Origin: Blastopirellula sediminis
Lineage (GTDB): Bacteria > Planctomycetota > Planctomycetia > Pirellulales > Pirellulaceae
Length of the DNA: 64,000 bases
Assembly (NCBI RefSeq): GCF_020966755.1
Contig: NZ_JAJKFT010000004.1
Location: forward strand, 1,302,001 to 1,366,000
Direction of reading: 5' to 3'
This document shows positions 44,779-54,928 of this stretch, in pieces (the stretch's first letter is position 1; every line of letters begins with the position of its first letter). The position numbers and the translations under genes are program-made. The notes beneath the pieces are model-generated. The model ran no database searches, had not been told where the DNA came from, and worked only from the letters and a program-made list of their open reading frames with translations.

Positions 44779-45501
44779 CTAGTCCGGAAGCTTCGCGTTG
44801 TGGTAGACGTTCTGCACGTCGTCGCAGTCATGGAGCAGGTCCATGAACTTCTCGAACGTCTTGGCTTCATCCTCGCTCAGCTCGCTGGTCGACTGCGGAA
44901 CAAAGGTGATTTCCTGCACCTCGAATTCCACGTCGGGTAGCGTTTCCTGGAGCGCTTGCTTCGTTTTGAAGTAGTCGCTGGCCGCCGCGAAGACCGTCAA
45001 GTAGCCGTCTTCTTCTTCCACGTCTTCGACGTTAACGTCCGCTTCCAGACAGGCTTCCAGAACCTGATCCTGGTTTCCCCCTTTGAAGCGGAAGACCGCC
45101 AGGTGGTCGAACAGGTGGGCGACTGAACCGGTGTTCCCCAGCTTTGAGCCGGTCTTGGTAAAGCAGTTGCGGACGTCGGTGATGGTCCGATTCGCGTTGT
45201 CGGTCAGGCAGTCGACGATTACCGAGCAGCCGCCGGGGCCGTAACCTTCGTACCGCGATTCCGAGTAATCTTCGCCGCCGGCGCCTTTCGCCTTTTCGAT
45301 CGCTTTGTCGATCACGTGGGCCGGGACTTGCTCACGCTTGGCCTTTTCCATCATGGCCTTCAGAGTCGGGTTCGACTCCGGATCAGGGACGCCGTTCTTG
45401 GCGGCGACATAGATCATTTTGCCGAATTTGGAGTAGAGCTTGGTCTTCTGAGCGGCCGTCTTGGCGATCGCGTGCTTCCGGTTCTCGAAACTTCGTCCCA
45501 T
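44779..45501 (-). CDS. YebC/PmpR-family protein (TACO1-like)
   Basis: A 240-residue protein with the family N-terminus ([20 protein letters not shown]), [19 protein letters not shown] and [17 protein letters not shown]. Members act as transcription regulators (PmpR) or help translation through difficult sequences (YebC in ribosome stalling, TACO1 in mitochondria). Cytoplasmic. It is not linked to ruvABC here, unlike in many bacteria; it lies alone between two cytochrome/partner operons. Confidence 0.92.
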   Translation of the reverse strand: MGRSFENRKHAIAKTAAQKTKLYSKFGKMIYVAAKNGVPDPESNPTLKAMMEKAKREQVPAHVIDKAIEKAKGAGGEDYSESRYEGYGPGGCSVIVDCLTDNANRTITDVRNCFTKTGSKLGNTGSVAHLFDHLAVFRFKGGNQDQVLEACLEADVNVEDVEEEDGYLTVFAAASDYFKTKQALQETLPDVEFEVQEITFVPQSTSELSEDEAKTFEKFMDLLHDCDDVQNVYHNAKLPD

Positions 45502-45706
45502 GGGAGTGGTCTATCGACTCTGGCAAAAGTGGTGAAGGAAATGTCTCCCTAGAAAGATAGACAAGTTCCTGCTTTCGGGCAATCATGACTCGCCTTCCCC
45601 AAGCGGGGCGAGGCGTCACTGCCCCTAAAATGGCGAAAATCGTTCAATATTAACGGGTTTTCGGCGAGAGATCGCCGAGCGGTGCGGGCGAAAGTCGCTC
45701 CGCCAC

Positions 45707-47083
45707 CTAGCTCCAACCTTCCAGCGGACCGGTGCTGTCGCCAAAGCTCTCCGCTTCGACCCCCATGTGATGCAGCAGCGAGACGTACATGTTGCAAAGC
45801 GGGGTCTTCTTCGCGGCGGTAATGCGGCGGTTGGTCTTGAACGATCCGCCCCCTTTGCCGGCCAGGAGCAGCGGGAGGTCTTCTTCCTTGTGCGTGTTGC
45901 CGTCTTTGATGCTGGAGCCGTACATCACCAGGCTGTTGTCCAGCAGCGAGCGTCCCCCTTCGTCGAGTCCGCGCATCTTGTCGATCAGGTAGGCGTACTG
46001 CGTCATGTGCCACAGGACGATCTTTTCATACTGCCGGCGTTCGTTCTCTTCGTTCCGGTGGTGCGACAGCCCGTGGAACGAGCCGCGGACCCCGTCGATA
46101 AAGCTGAAGTTTCGCCCGGTCTGGGCGTTCCCCAGCATGAAGGTCGAGATCCGCGTCGTATCGGTCCAGAAGGCCAGGACCATGATGTCGAGCATTAAAC
46201 GGACATGCTCTTCGTGGCTTTCGGGAATCCCCGGACCGGGGCGCGGCACGTCGAAGCGGCCTTCATTGATCCAGCGCTTTTGCGGTTTGAGGGCGGTTTC
46301 GATGCGCTTCTCGACGCTCCGAACCGATTCGAGGTATTCGTCCAGCTTCGCCTGATCGGCTTCGCCCACTTTGCGGCGAAGGTCTTTCGCGTCGGTCAGG
46401 ACCAGGTCGAGCACGCTGGCGTCGTCGCGGGCCAGCGAGTCGGCGACCGCTTTTTGATGCGGGTTGAATCCGGAGACGACCGGGCCGGCCGAGGTGGTGC
46501 GGAACAAGCGATCGAACGCCAAACGCGGGACGATTTCCTTCGGCACCGGAGTGTGCGGATCTCGCCACGCGATATGCGAACCGTAGATACGGGTAAAACC
46601 GCCGCCAACGTTGTCGACGCCGGTGTAGGCGGCGTCGACCCCCAGTTCCAACGACGGCAGCGGAGTCCGGTCGCCAATCTTGCTGGCGAGGACCTGGTCG
46701 ACCGACACGCCGCCGGTGTTGATATCGCGGCCCGAGGTCCGCTGGACGAAACCGCCTGAGAGCCAGGCCGGCACTTTCGGCCAGTGGCCGTTCCGGCCGA
46801 CCGTTTCCTTGTGCCAGAGGTTTTCGAGAACGGTGATTTCCTCTTTCACGCCCTTCAGCGGCTCGAGCATTGGAGTCAGCTCAAAGCTGCCGTCTTCCGT
46901 CTTCGCCGGATTCCATTGATCGGAACGAACGCCGTTCGGGACGAATAGAAAGGCCACCCGCTTCGGCGGTTCGCTGAGCGTTTCCGAGCCCCAACTGCTG
47001 CGGCTCATCGCTTCCAGCCAAGGCAAAGCGAGTGCGGCGCCGGTACCTTTTAGCAGCGTCCTGCGCGAAATCGGTTGAGGCAT
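45707..47083 (-). CDS. DUF1552 protein, Tat-exported
   Basis: A 458-residue protein with a Tat leader (ISRRTLLKGTGAALALPWLEA). It has family motifs VAFLFVPNGVRSDQWNP, GGVSVDQVLASKIG, LPSLELGV and, near the C-terminus, LVMYGSSIKDGNTHKEEDLPLLLAGKG-like sequence. Family function is unknown; it is the usual partner of DUF1592-type cytochromes. It lies 33 bases downstream of such a gene. Confidence 0.9.
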   Translation of the reverse strand: MPQPISRRTLLKGTGAALALPWLEAMSRSSWGSETLSEPPKRVAFLFVPNGVRSDQWNPAKTEDGSFELTPMLEPLKGVKEEITVLENLWHKETVGRNGHWPKVPAWLSGGFVQRTSGRDINTGGVSVDQVLASKIGDRTPLPSLELGVDAAYTGVDNVGGGFTRIYGSHIAWRDPHTPVPKEIVPRLAFDRLFRTTSAGPVVSGFNPHQKAVADSLARDDASVLDLVLTDAKDLRRKVGEADQAKLDEYLESVRSVEKRIETALKPQKRWINEGRFDVPRPGPGIPESHEEHVRLMLDIMVLAFWTDTTRISTFMLGNAQTGRNFSFIDGVRGSFHGLSHHRNEENERRQYEKIVLWHMTQYAYLIDKMRGLDEGGRSLLDNSLVMYGSSIKDGNTHKEEDLPLLLAGKGGGSFKTNRRITAAKKTPLCNMYVSLLHHMGVEAESFGDSTGPLEGWS

Positions 47084-47116
47084 GAGGAACTCCTGGATGT
47101 GGCTTGCGAGGGAGGC

Positions 47117-49405
47117 TTAGTGGGAGGAAGGCTGGGACACGGCGGCGGCGGTCAGCTGACGATTGCGGAAGGGAGTGCTGAGGACGATTTGCTCGATCAG
47201 CGTCTGCATCCGGTAGTCGTTCTCTTCGAGCGACGTCACCAGCGATTCGATCGTGCAGCTATCCGGATCTTCGAGGCTCCGCCCTAACGCATAACCTAAG
47301 ACTTTTCGGCTCAATTGACGAGTGAATTCCTGCTTGCGATCGAGCAGAATTTTTTTCAGTTCGGCTGGACCGGCGAACTTTTCCCCCGACGGCATGATGC
47401 CAGAGGCGTCCAGCGGCTTGCCGTTCTCGTTCTTATCGCGCCAGCGGCCCAGCAGGTCGTAGTTGTCGAGCCCGAAGCCGATCGGGTCGATCAGGTCATG
47501 ACAGGCCGCACACGACGGGTTGTCGCGATGCTTTTCGAGCTGTTCGCGGAAGGTCTTCGCATTCGACGCACTTACTTTTTTCGGTAGGGGCGGGACGTCC
47601 GCCGGGGGGCTGGGTACCGGCGTGCCGAGCAGCGTTTCCAGAACCCATGCGCCGCGTAAGACGGGGCTCGAACGTTGCGGGTAAGAGGTCACCATGTGAA
47701 CGCCCCCCAGCCCAAGCAGCCCGCCGCGCTGGCCATTGGTCACATCCACCTTGCGGAGCTGGCTCCCTTGGACGCCCGACACTTCGTAGTGCTTGGCCAG
47801 GCGTTCGTTCAGGAAGCAATAATCGCCGTCAATGAATTCCAGAATCGATCGATTCTCGCGGATGACGTAGGTCATCAGTTGAATCGCCTCCGCGCGAAAA
47901 TCGGCGGCCAGTTCGCTGGAGTAGACCTCTTTGTACTCACCGTTGATCGGAGAGACGCTTCCGCCGACTTCCTTCGTGCCGAGCCATTGGCCGGTGAACG
48001 TATCAAAGAAGACGTCCGCTTTGGGATCTTGCAACATTCGCTGGACTTCGGCCTGAAGGACCGGAGTTTCATGCAGCTTGTTTTGCTTCGCCAATTCGAT
48101 CAGCCGATCGTCCGGCATGCTCGACCAGAGGAAGTAAGAGAGACGCGTCGCGAGTTCGAAATCGTCGATCGGCTCGATCTTGTCGGACTTGGGCGCCTCT
48201 TCCATGCGGAAGAGGAAATTGGGAGAGACGAGGATCCCCTTGAGAGCGAGCTTGATACGCTCTTCGTACGGATCCTGCCGATCGGAGGCGCGATCGTACA
48301 GTGCGACGAACGGTGCGAGTTCGTCTTTCGTCACCGGGCGACGAAACGCGCGAGCGGCAAATTGGTGCAGAAGTCGCTCGGCGGCTTCGCGACTCTGTTC
48401 GTACTTGCCTTCCTTCGCCTGAAAGATGCGATCGTGAAACTTCTGGGCATCTTTGGGACGTTTAATGCCGACTTCTTTGAGCTTCAAGCGAAGCAGCTGA
48501 AATTCCGACTGATCTTTCGGGTTATGAATTCCGAATGCGTGAAAGCCGCGACTCAGTCGCACCGTGGTCTGGAGCGACTGGTCTCCCTGTTTGACTTTCA
48601 GCGTGAAACGATCGGCGGGGAGGCCGTCAAGCTTCAGGACGAGCTTTAGCTCCTTGTCCGACGGGTTGCGGACTTCGGCGGTCAGCTCGTAGTCGCCGGC
48701 AACATAGATGACGGAGCCGGCCGTTAGATCGGCGCCTGGTTTCAGGGGGCGAAATTCCCCTTTCGATTCGCTGGTCGGAATCAATCGATCCGCGGCGAAC
48801 TCTTTTCGCAAGGGAGGCGTGATGATCGCCGCGTCGAGGATTTCCTGCGCCGCTTCGACATACCGTTCCATCAACATCGGCGGCAGAAAGAGGGTCTCGC
48901 CGTTGTTGTTGAAACCTTCGCCCCCGCCGCCGTCGGTCGGAAACGACTCGTCATAACCAAGCTGCGGTCCGACCAGATCGCGAATCGTGTTTTCGTATTC
49001 CAAGCGGTTCAGTCGGCGGGTCGTAACATGGCCCGCATAGGGACCCAGTTCGCACGCCGTCGCCCGCAGATGGTCGTCAATCCAGTTGGCGATCTCCAGA
49101 CGCTCTTGTTCGCTCGGCTGCTCTTCGTCCGGCGGCGGCATCGTCCGATTGCGGAGTTGCGCCGAGACGCTTCCCCAACTGCTGCGCAGATGCTGCATCT
49201 CGGGCGCCGTCTTCGCTTTCAGGAAGAGAATGTGGTTGTCTGGATCTTCCGGATCGTGGCACGAGGCGCAGTACTGCGTAAGGACCGGGCGGATCTTCTG
49301 CTCGAAATGGTCGGCGGCTTCCGGCTCCATGGCGACGGCCGAAGAGATCCAACAATTGGCCATGAATGCGAGAGCCAAACAGAAGCTAAGTACGCGCAGC
49401 GACAT
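47117..49405 (-). CDS. DUF1587/DUF1592/DUF1588/DUF1585 cytochrome c-like protein
   Basis: A 762-residue exported protein: signal peptide (to about residue 25), heme motif CASCH (Cys46, Cys49, His50), DUF1587 (TRRLNRLEYENTIRDL), a carbohydrate-binding-like segment (VIYVAGDYELTAEV), DUF1592 (AARAFRRPVTKDEL), DUF1588 (GGLLGLGGVHMVTSYPQRSSPV) with a second CxxCH (CAACHDLIDP) and DUF1585 (QEFTRQLSRKVLGYALGRSL). Function unknown; the two heme sites suggest electron transfer. First gene of a two-gene leftward operon with DUF1552. Confidence 0.9.
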   Translation of the reverse strand: MSLRVLSFCLALAFMANCWISSAVAMEPEAADHFEQKIRPVLTQYCASCHDPEDPDNHILFLKAKTAPEMQHLRSSWGSVSAQLRNRTMPPPDEEQPSEQERLEIANWIDDHLRATACELGPYAGHVTTRRLNRLEYENTIRDLVGPQLGYDESFPTDGGGGEGFNNNGETLFLPPMLMERYVEAAQEILDAAIITPPLRKEFAADRLIPTSESKGEFRPLKPGADLTAGSVIYVAGDYELTAEVRNPSDKELKLVLKLDGLPADRFTLKVKQGDQSLQTTVRLSRGFHAFGIHNPKDQSEFQLLRLKLKEVGIKRPKDAQKFHDRIFQAKEGKYEQSREAAERLLHQFAARAFRRPVTKDELAPFVALYDRASDRQDPYEERIKLALKGILVSPNFLFRMEEAPKSDKIEPIDDFELATRLSYFLWSSMPDDRLIELAKQNKLHETPVLQAEVQRMLQDPKADVFFDTFTGQWLGTKEVGGSVSPINGEYKEVYSSELAADFRAEAIQLMTYVIRENRSILEFIDGDYCFLNERLAKHYEVSGVQGSQLRKVDVTNGQRGGLLGLGGVHMVTSYPQRSSPVLRGAWVLETLLGTPVPSPPADVPPLPKKVSASNAKTFREQLEKHRDNPSCAACHDLIDPIGFGLDNYDLLGRWRDKNENGKPLDASGIMPSGEKFAGPAELKKILLDRKQEFTRQLSRKVLGYALGRSLEDPDSCTIESLVTSLEENDYRMQTLIEQIVLSTPFRNRQLTAAAVSQPSSH

Positions 49406-49490
49406 AGATGCGAAGGTGGGAATAGGAAGGAGGGAAATCGGCGTGGGAGGTCCCTTTATGATAACCGCTGATTCCGCGTGTGGATATGGA

Positions 49491-49514
49491 GAAAACGCCC
49501 CGATTCACGGGGCG
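49491..49514 (-). terminator. Leftward terminator after the sulfatase gene
   Basis: On the minus strand CGCCCCG and CGGGGCG pair around a 5-base loop, followed by TTTTC. It separates the sulfatase from the cytochrome operon. Confidence 0.65.
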
Positions 49515-49579
49515 CATGCCGCGGTTTTGTCGGCATTTCCCGACAAAAACCCTGTCTGACGAATCGGCCGAGGATGCGG

Positions 49580-51409
49580 TTAGGGGGCGAGCCGCTCGAC
49601 GTAGAGGTAATAGGCCCCGCAGATTTCTTTGCCGGAATCGTCCACCAGGTAGGTCTGCAATTCGGTGGGGCCTGCCGAAAGGGACTTTTGCGTCACGAAG
49701 GCGGTTCCCTCTTTGTTGCTGTCGGCCAATTCCAGAACTTCCTCGTTGACGCGAAGTCGAGCCGAATGAATCGGCAACGCGGCGCCGGAAACGAACGTGC
49801 CGTCGGTGACCTTCAGTTCGGGACAACCTTCGCTCAGCTTTAGCCCGCTCTCGCGCGGCCAACGACGGAGTTCAAACTGGTACGTTCCTGGTTGAGCGAC
49901 CGTAACCTGCCAGGCGCCATTCTTGAGAACGCCGCGGCGAATCTGAACTTGCTGATCGACGAAGACGTCGAGCCATTCGCAGCCCGAGAGGAGGAGCGGG
50001 TTCTCGGCGTCAGCGCCGATGATGACCCGCTGCGGGGTCAAGACGTCCTCTTTGACCCCGTCCCACCAATCGTTCAGGTGAGATCGCATCTTGGCGACAA
50101 CCTCTGGATGATCGGCGGCGACGTCGTGGTCTTGATGCGCGTCGGTCTTAACGTTGTAGAGTTCGCGGTTCTCGAGCAGGCGCCAATCATGCCACATCAC
50201 GCAAGCGCCGTTGCGCTGCGGGATCGCCGGATTGCCGTCGGTATACTTCACCTTGAAGGTCGGCATGCGACTGTAGTTAATGACGAGCGTCCGATCCGCG
50301 GCGGACGATTTGTCGTCCTGCAGAAGCGACTTGAGGCTGACGCCATCGAGTGTGGGAGGGAGTTGCTCGGCGGCGCCGGCCAGGTCGGCGAGCGTTGGCA
50401 AGAGATCTTGCACGTGGCAGAGTTGGTCGATGTCGCGCGGCTTGTTCAGTCCCGCGGGCCAGCGAATAAAGCAGGGAACGCGATGGCCTCCCTCCCAGAG
50501 CTGCGTCTTGTGACCTTTCATCCCGGCGTTGTAGTAGTCGTGCCCCATCGTACTGCCGTTGTCGGTGAGAAAGACAACGATCGTGTTTCGCTTCAGGTCG
50601 TTCGCTTCCAGGAATTGATCGAGTTTGCCGATGTTGTCGTCGATGTTCGCCCCCATCGCCAGAAAGCTGATCAGGTCCTTTTTCTTTTGCGGGCCGAGGT
50701 GACCGGTGACTTTCGGATGGGAATTCACCGATTTGCGAACGGCGGCGCGATATTGATCCGGGACGAACCAAGGCCAGTGAGCGGCGTTCAGGGCGATGTA
50801 CGCAAAGAATGGACGGTCGTCCTCCCTTTGATCCACCCACTTCATCGCCTCGCGAAAGAAGACGTCCGTGCAGTACCCTTCGTATTGCTGCGGTTTCGTG
50901 TTGTGGATATAGGTGTCGTCGAAGTAGTCGTTATCCCAATGGTCGGGCACGCTGTTGATATGCGACGAAGGAAACCAAACCGCTTCGTCAAAGCCTCGGT
51001 CTTCGGGGCGAAATGGGTAGTTGTCTCCCAGATGCCATTTGCCGAAATGCCCGGTGCGATAACCAGCGGCGCGAAAGACGTCGGCCATCGTCTTTAGTTC
51101 TGGTCTAAGTAGCGTACGCCCGCTGCTGACGTTGATCGCTCCGTTGCGAAACGCATCGAGCCCCGTCATCAGTTGCCCACGCGTCGGCGTACACATCGGA
51201 GAGACATGGAAGTCGGTCAGCCGAACGCTTGCTGCCGCCAATTGGTCGATGTTGGGCGTTTTGGCGATCGGATTGCCGTTGCACGAAAACTCTCCGTAGC
51301 CTTGATCATCGGTCATCACGACAATCACGTTGGGGCGGTCGGCGGCTTGACTGACGTGGACGTAGGCCAGCGAGACGAACAAGGCGAGCAGGGGGATGAT
51401 TCGGTTCAT
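49580..51409 (-). CDS. Exported sulfatase (arylsulfatase type I)
   Basis: A 609-residue protein with a signal peptide (residues 1-23, ending SQAAD). The motif CTPTRGQLMTG (Cys73, Arg77) is the formylglycine site that anaerobic or FGE-type maturation converts to the catalytic residue. Metal ligands are in MTDDQGYGE (Asp34, Asp35), and later HYNAG-like and FLTDNGSTMG (Asp/Asn) segments complete the site. It should release sulfate from glycans such as algal polysaccharides. A C-terminal beta-rich domain (about residue 460 onward) may bind substrate. No maturase gene is nearby. Confidence 0.9.
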   Translation of the reverse strand: MNRIIPLLALFVSLAYVHVSQAADRPNVIVVMTDDQGYGEFSCNGNPIAKTPNIDQLAAASVRLTDFHVSPMCTPTRGQLMTGLDAFRNGAINVSSGRTLLRPELKTMADVFRAAGYRTGHFGKWHLGDNYPFRPEDRGFDEAVWFPSSHINSVPDHWDNDYFDDTYIHNTKPQQYEGYCTDVFFREAMKWVDQREDDRPFFAYIALNAAHWPWFVPDQYRAAVRKSVNSHPKVTGHLGPQKKKDLISFLAMGANIDDNIGKLDQFLEANDLKRNTIVVFLTDNGSTMGHDYYNAGMKGHKTQLWEGGHRVPCFIRWPAGLNKPRDIDQLCHVQDLLPTLADLAGAAEQLPPTLDGVSLKSLLQDDKSSAADRTLVINYSRMPTFKVKYTDGNPAIPQRNGACVMWHDWRLLENRELYNVKTDAHQDHDVAADHPEVVAKMRSHLNDWWDGVKEDVLTPQRVIIGADAENPLLLSGCEWLDVFVDQQVQIRRGVLKNGAWQVTVAQPGTYQFELRRWPRESGLKLSEGCPELKVTDGTFVSGAALPIHSARLRVNEEVLELADSNKEGTAFVTQKSLSAGPTELQTYLVDDSGKEICGAYYLYVERLAP

Positions 51410-51483
51410 AGGGCGTTCCTGATCGATAGGACGGGGATGCGATAGGGGGAAGCCGATTGATAAGGAGGTTTGCTTGGTTTGCG

Positions 51484-52434
51484 TTAGCGGTTGAGTTTGC
51501 TGCGTAGGGCGTCGATCAAGACGGCGACCACAATCACGCTACCGGTGATGATTTGTTTGTTGGCGTCGCTGACGCCGAGCTGTGCCAGGCCGGTTTGCAG
51601 AACCGAAATGATCAGCACGCCGATGAACGAGCTGATGACGCTGCCTCGTCCGCCCATCAGACTCGTTCCGCCGATCACGCAGGCGGCGATGGCCGATAGC
51701 TCCAGGCCGATCGCAGCGTTCGGATCGGCGCTCGAAAGTCGCGACGCTTGCACCAAGCCGCCAAGTCCGCACAGAAGTCCGCTTAAGACGAACACCGCGA
51801 TCGAGTAAGGGGCGGTCCGAATGCCCGACATGCGGACCGCTTCTTCATTCGTACCGATCGCAATCAGGTAGCGTCCGAAGACCGTACGCGAAAGGAGAAA
51901 CTGTCCGGCCAGAACGGCGCCGAGCGCAAGCAGGAACGCGGTCGAAAAGTGGATATAGGCAAGCGGCTCGCCGATCCCTTCGACCGCAGAGCCGATGTAT
52001 TTCGTCTGCGAATCGGTGATGACCTTCGTCACGCCGCGGGCAATCTCCAGCATTCCGAGGGTCACGATGAACGAAGGAATGCCGAACCCGATCGAAACGC
52101 AACCATTGATCAACCCGCAGAAGGCGCCGCTGACAAGGCAGATTGGGATCGCAGCCCAAAGCGGCCAACCGGCGTCGACCATCAGCGCGCCAAGTACCGC
52201 CGAGGAAAGGGCCAGGATCGACCCAACCGAAAGATCAATGCCGCCGATGACCAACACGAACGTCATGCCGACGGCGACCAGCGTCAGATCGGGAATCTGA
52301 TTGGCGATCGTCGTGAAGGTGGAACGCTGAAAAAAGTTCTCACTCTGCAAGCTGAATACGCCGACCATCGCCAGGAGAACGAGCAGGAGTCCTCCATATT
52401 GCAGGGCCAATGTTTTGAGGTATTGCGTTTTCAC
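51484..52434 (-). CDS. rbsC: Ribose-type sugar ABC transporter permease
   Basis: A 316-residue membrane protein with about nine to ten helices and the RbsC/BPD_transp_2 motif GGIDLSVGSILALSSAVLGA, and ANQIPDLTLVAVGMTFV near the N-terminus. The last gene of the operon, overlapping rbsA by 4 bases (ATGA). It forms the homodimeric membrane channel. Confidence 0.9.
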   Translation of the reverse strand: MKTQYLKTLALQYGGLLLVLLAMVGVFSLQSENFFQRSTFTTIANQIPDLTLVAVGMTFVLVIGGIDLSVGSILALSSAVLGALMVDAGWPLWAAIPICLVSGAFCGLINGCVSIGFGIPSFIVTLGMLEIARGVTKVITDSQTKYIGSAVEGIGEPLAYIHFSTAFLLALGAVLAGQFLLSRTVFGRYLIAIGTNEEAVRMSGIRTAPYSIAVFVLSGLLCGLGGLVQASRLSSADPNAAIGLELSAIAACVIGGTSLMGGRGSVISSFIGVLIISVLQTGLAQLGVSDANKQIITGSVIVVAVLIDALRSKLNR

Positions 52435-53975
52435 GCGTGGGAACTCCGATCGAGATAACCAGAGAACGCGGCCCGCATGATGGCGTCGTGCGACATGTCT
52501 GGTCGGGAGAAGATCTCACATAGCCGCCCGTTCGACATGACGGCGATGCGATCACAAGTTTCAAATAGTTCTTCCAAGTCGCTACTGACAATGACGATCG
52601 TTTTGCCTTCGTCGGCTAGAGTGTCGATCAGGCGATAGATTCGCCGGCGAGCCGGCACGTCAATGCCGCGGGTCGGTTCATCGAAGAGGAAGACCGACGC
52701 TTCGGTCGTCAGCCAACGAGCGATGACCACCTTCTGTTGATTGCCGCCGCTGAGGGCACTTGTGTGCTGTTCGATGCTAGTGCAGCGAATTTCCATCGAC
52801 TCGCGGTGCGATTCGGCAGATTCGGCTTCCGCTTGCGAGCGAATCACCCCCCAGCGACTAAAACGTTTGCCCAACGCCGCCAAGGTGCTGTTCGCTCGGA
52901 TCGATTGCGGTAGAAGAAGGCCGTTTTGTTTGCGGTCTTCGGTGACCATCGCCAACCCGGCGGCGACCGCTTCGCTCGGATGGCGAAAGCGACGCGGCGT
53001 GTCGCTGTTGTCGAGATAGATGTGCCCCCTGGAAGCGACATCGGCGCCAAAAATCAGGCGCAGCAGTTCCGTTCGTCCCGAGCCGACCAGACCGGCGATC
53101 CCAAAACGTTCGCCTCGGCGTACCTCGAACGAAACGTCTTGAACCTTTCCGCCGGAAATCCCTTCGACGCGCAGCGCGAAGTCGGAAGATTTCTCGCCGA
53201 GCGTTTCTTCGGGATTCGGATGGTGCGAAGCGGGATTGTGCACGTCGCCGGTCATCAAGTCGACCATCTGATCGGTCGTCAGCTGCGAAGTTTCGTACGT
53301 GCCGAAGTATTGGCCGTCGCGCAGGACGGTGATGCGATCGGAGAGCCGGGCGACTTCATCCAGCCGGTGGCTGATGTAGATAATCCCGACCCCCTTGGCT
53401 CGCAGATTCTCTAGCCAGGGAAATAACGCTTCCACCTCGGCGACGCTTAACGCGGCGGTCGGCTCGTCGAGGATCAGCAGTTTGCATTGGCGATCGAGGG
53501 CGGCGGCAATTTCGATCATCTGCTGCTGACCGACCCCGAGCGTTTCGACGATCGCGTCGGTAGAAATGTCGTGGAGATCGAGTCGCTCCAGCGCCGTTTT
53601 GGCTCGCCGGTGTAGTTCCTTCCGGTTGATCACGCCGCCGAGCGACGGCAACCGCGTCAGCAGCAGGTTCTCGGCGACGCTCAAGGTTGGGATAAGGTTG
53701 AACTCTTGCTGCACGATCTGGACGCCAGCTTCTTCCGCTTCGCGTTTTTGGGAAGGGGCGTAGGACGTTCCGTTGAGCTTCATCTCTCCCGCGGTCGGAC
53801 TGACCAGCCCGGCGATGATCCGGACCAACGTGCTCTTGCCGGCGCCATTTCCTCCGAGCAATGCGTGGATTTCGCCGGCGCGTACCTGTAGCTGGCAATC
53901 GTTCAACACGGTCGCCTCGCCGTAGCGTTTGGTAACGCCTTGGACTTCCAGCAAGTTGGAGCCTGAGGAGATCAC
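52431..53975 (-). CDS. rbsA: Ribose-type sugar ABC transporter ATPase (fused double NBD)
   Basis: A 514-residue protein with two ATPase domains: Walker A GGNGAGKST (about residue 37), signature LGVGQQQM and Walker B LLILDEPTAAL in the first; GLVGSGRTELLR and LSGGNQQKV with FLFDEPTRGID in the second. The second Walker A has a degenerate sequence, typical of RbsA. It energises ribose uptake. It overlaps the neighbouring genes by 4 bases at both ends. Confidence 0.92.
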   Translation of the reverse strand: MISSGSNLLEVQGVTKRYGEATVLNDCQLQVRAGEIHALLGGNGAGKSTLVRIIAGLVSPTAGEMKLNGTSYAPSQKREAEEAGVQIVQQEFNLIPTLSVAENLLLTRLPSLGGVINRKELHRRAKTALERLDLHDISTDAIVETLGVGQQQMIEIAAALDRQCKLLILDEPTAALSVAEVEALFPWLENLRAKGVGIIYISHRLDEVARLSDRITVLRDGQYFGTYETSQLTTDQMVDLMTGDVHNPASHHPNPEETLGEKSSDFALRVEGISGGKVQDVSFEVRRGERFGIAGLVGSGRTELLRLIFGADVASRGHIYLDNSDTPRRFRHPSEAVAAGLAMVTEDRKQNGLLLPQSIRANSTLAALGKRFSRWGVIRSQAEAESAESHRESMEIRCTSIEQHTSALSGGNQQKVVIARWLTTEASVFLFDEPTRGIDVPARRRIYRLIDTLADEGKTIVIVSSDLEELFETCDRIAVMSNGRLCEIFSRPDMSHDAIMRAAFSGYLDRSSHA

Positions 53976-54928
53976 TTCGCCAACGACTCCTTGGTGATCA
54001 GATCAACCGGCGTTTCGACGTCTTCGATTTTCGCGTCGGGGTCTTCCAGCAGTTTGAGCGCATTCTGAATTCCAAAGACCGCGAGCTGGTCGCCATGTTG
54101 ATCGGCGGTCGCCAAGATTTTCCCTTCGCGGATCGCTTCCTGAACGGCGGAGATATTGTCGAAGCCGATGATCAGGACGTCGCCGGATCGACCGGCCGCT
54201 TTCACCGCGGCGACGGCGCCGAGAGCCATGCTGTCATTGGCGGCGAGAATCGCCTTCGTTTCGGGATGTTCGCTGAGCATCGAGGCCGCAATGGTGTTCG
54301 CTTTGCTCATTTCCCATTCGGCCGACTGATGATCGACGATCTTCGCCCCGGCGTCGTTCATCGCTTCTTCAAAACCGGCGAAGCGTTGTTGCCCGTTGAA
54401 AGAGGTGCGGACCCCTTCCAGGATGCAAACCGCATCCCCCGGCTTCAGGCTTTGGGCGAGAAAACTGCCGGTCGTTTTGGCGCCGGCTTTGTTGTCGGGG
54501 CCGACGAAGGGGATTGATACTCCTTCCGCTTCCAGGATGGCGGCGTCTAAACGATTGTCGATGTTGACGACGATGACGCCGGCCTTCTTGGCACGACGCA
54601 GGGCCGGGACGAGCGCCTTGGAATCGGCCGGAGCGATGACGATCGCATCAACGTTGGCGGCGATCATTTCATCGACCAAGGCGACCTGGCGGCTCAGATC
54701 TCGTTCGTCCTTAATGCCGTTCACGACCAGGTCGAACTCCTCTGGATGTTCGGCCTGGTATTTCTCGGCTCCATCGGCCATGGTCGAGAAGAACTCGTTG
54801 GCGAGCGACTTCATGATCAGCGCGACTTTCGGCTTCTTTGGCGCATCCGTGTCAGGCTTGGCGGTTGAGTCGCCGTTGCACCCGATGAGTGCGAGCAGCA
54901 AGAGGCAGAGGAGGGGGGATTTATTCAT
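53972..54928 (-). CDS. rbsB: Ribose-type sugar-binding lipoprotein
   Basis: A 318-residue periplasmic-binding protein with lipobox LIGC (Cys about 17), so it is membrane-tethered rather than free in the periplasm. It has PKVALIMKSLANEFFSTMADG, VDAIVIAPADSKALVPAL, VNIDNRLD and ILAANDSMALGAV, motifs of the type 1 sugar-binding family. The ATG at 54928 overlaps the rbsK stop by 4 bases. Ribose is inferred from the operon; another pentose is possible. Confidence 0.88.
   Translation of the reverse strand: MNKSPLLCLLLLALIGCNGDSTAKPDTDAPKKPKVALIMKSLANEFFSTMADGAEKYQAEHPEEFDLVVNGIKDERDLSRQVALVDEMIAANVDAIVIAPADSKALVPALRRAKKAGVIVVNIDNRLDAAILEAEGVSIPFVGPDNKAGAKTTGSFLAQSLKPGDAVCILEGVRTSFNGQQRFAGFEEAMNDAGAKIVDHQSAEWEMSKANTIAASMLSEHPETKAILAANDSMALGAVAAVKAAGRSGDVLIIGFDNISAVQEAIREGKILATADQHGDQLAVFGIQNALKLLEDPDAKIEDVETPVDLITKESLAK

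Noticed and set aside
49892-51097. Rightward open frame (401 codons) opposite the sulfatase
   Set aside because: Sulfatase motifs on the other strand are decisive; this frame has none.
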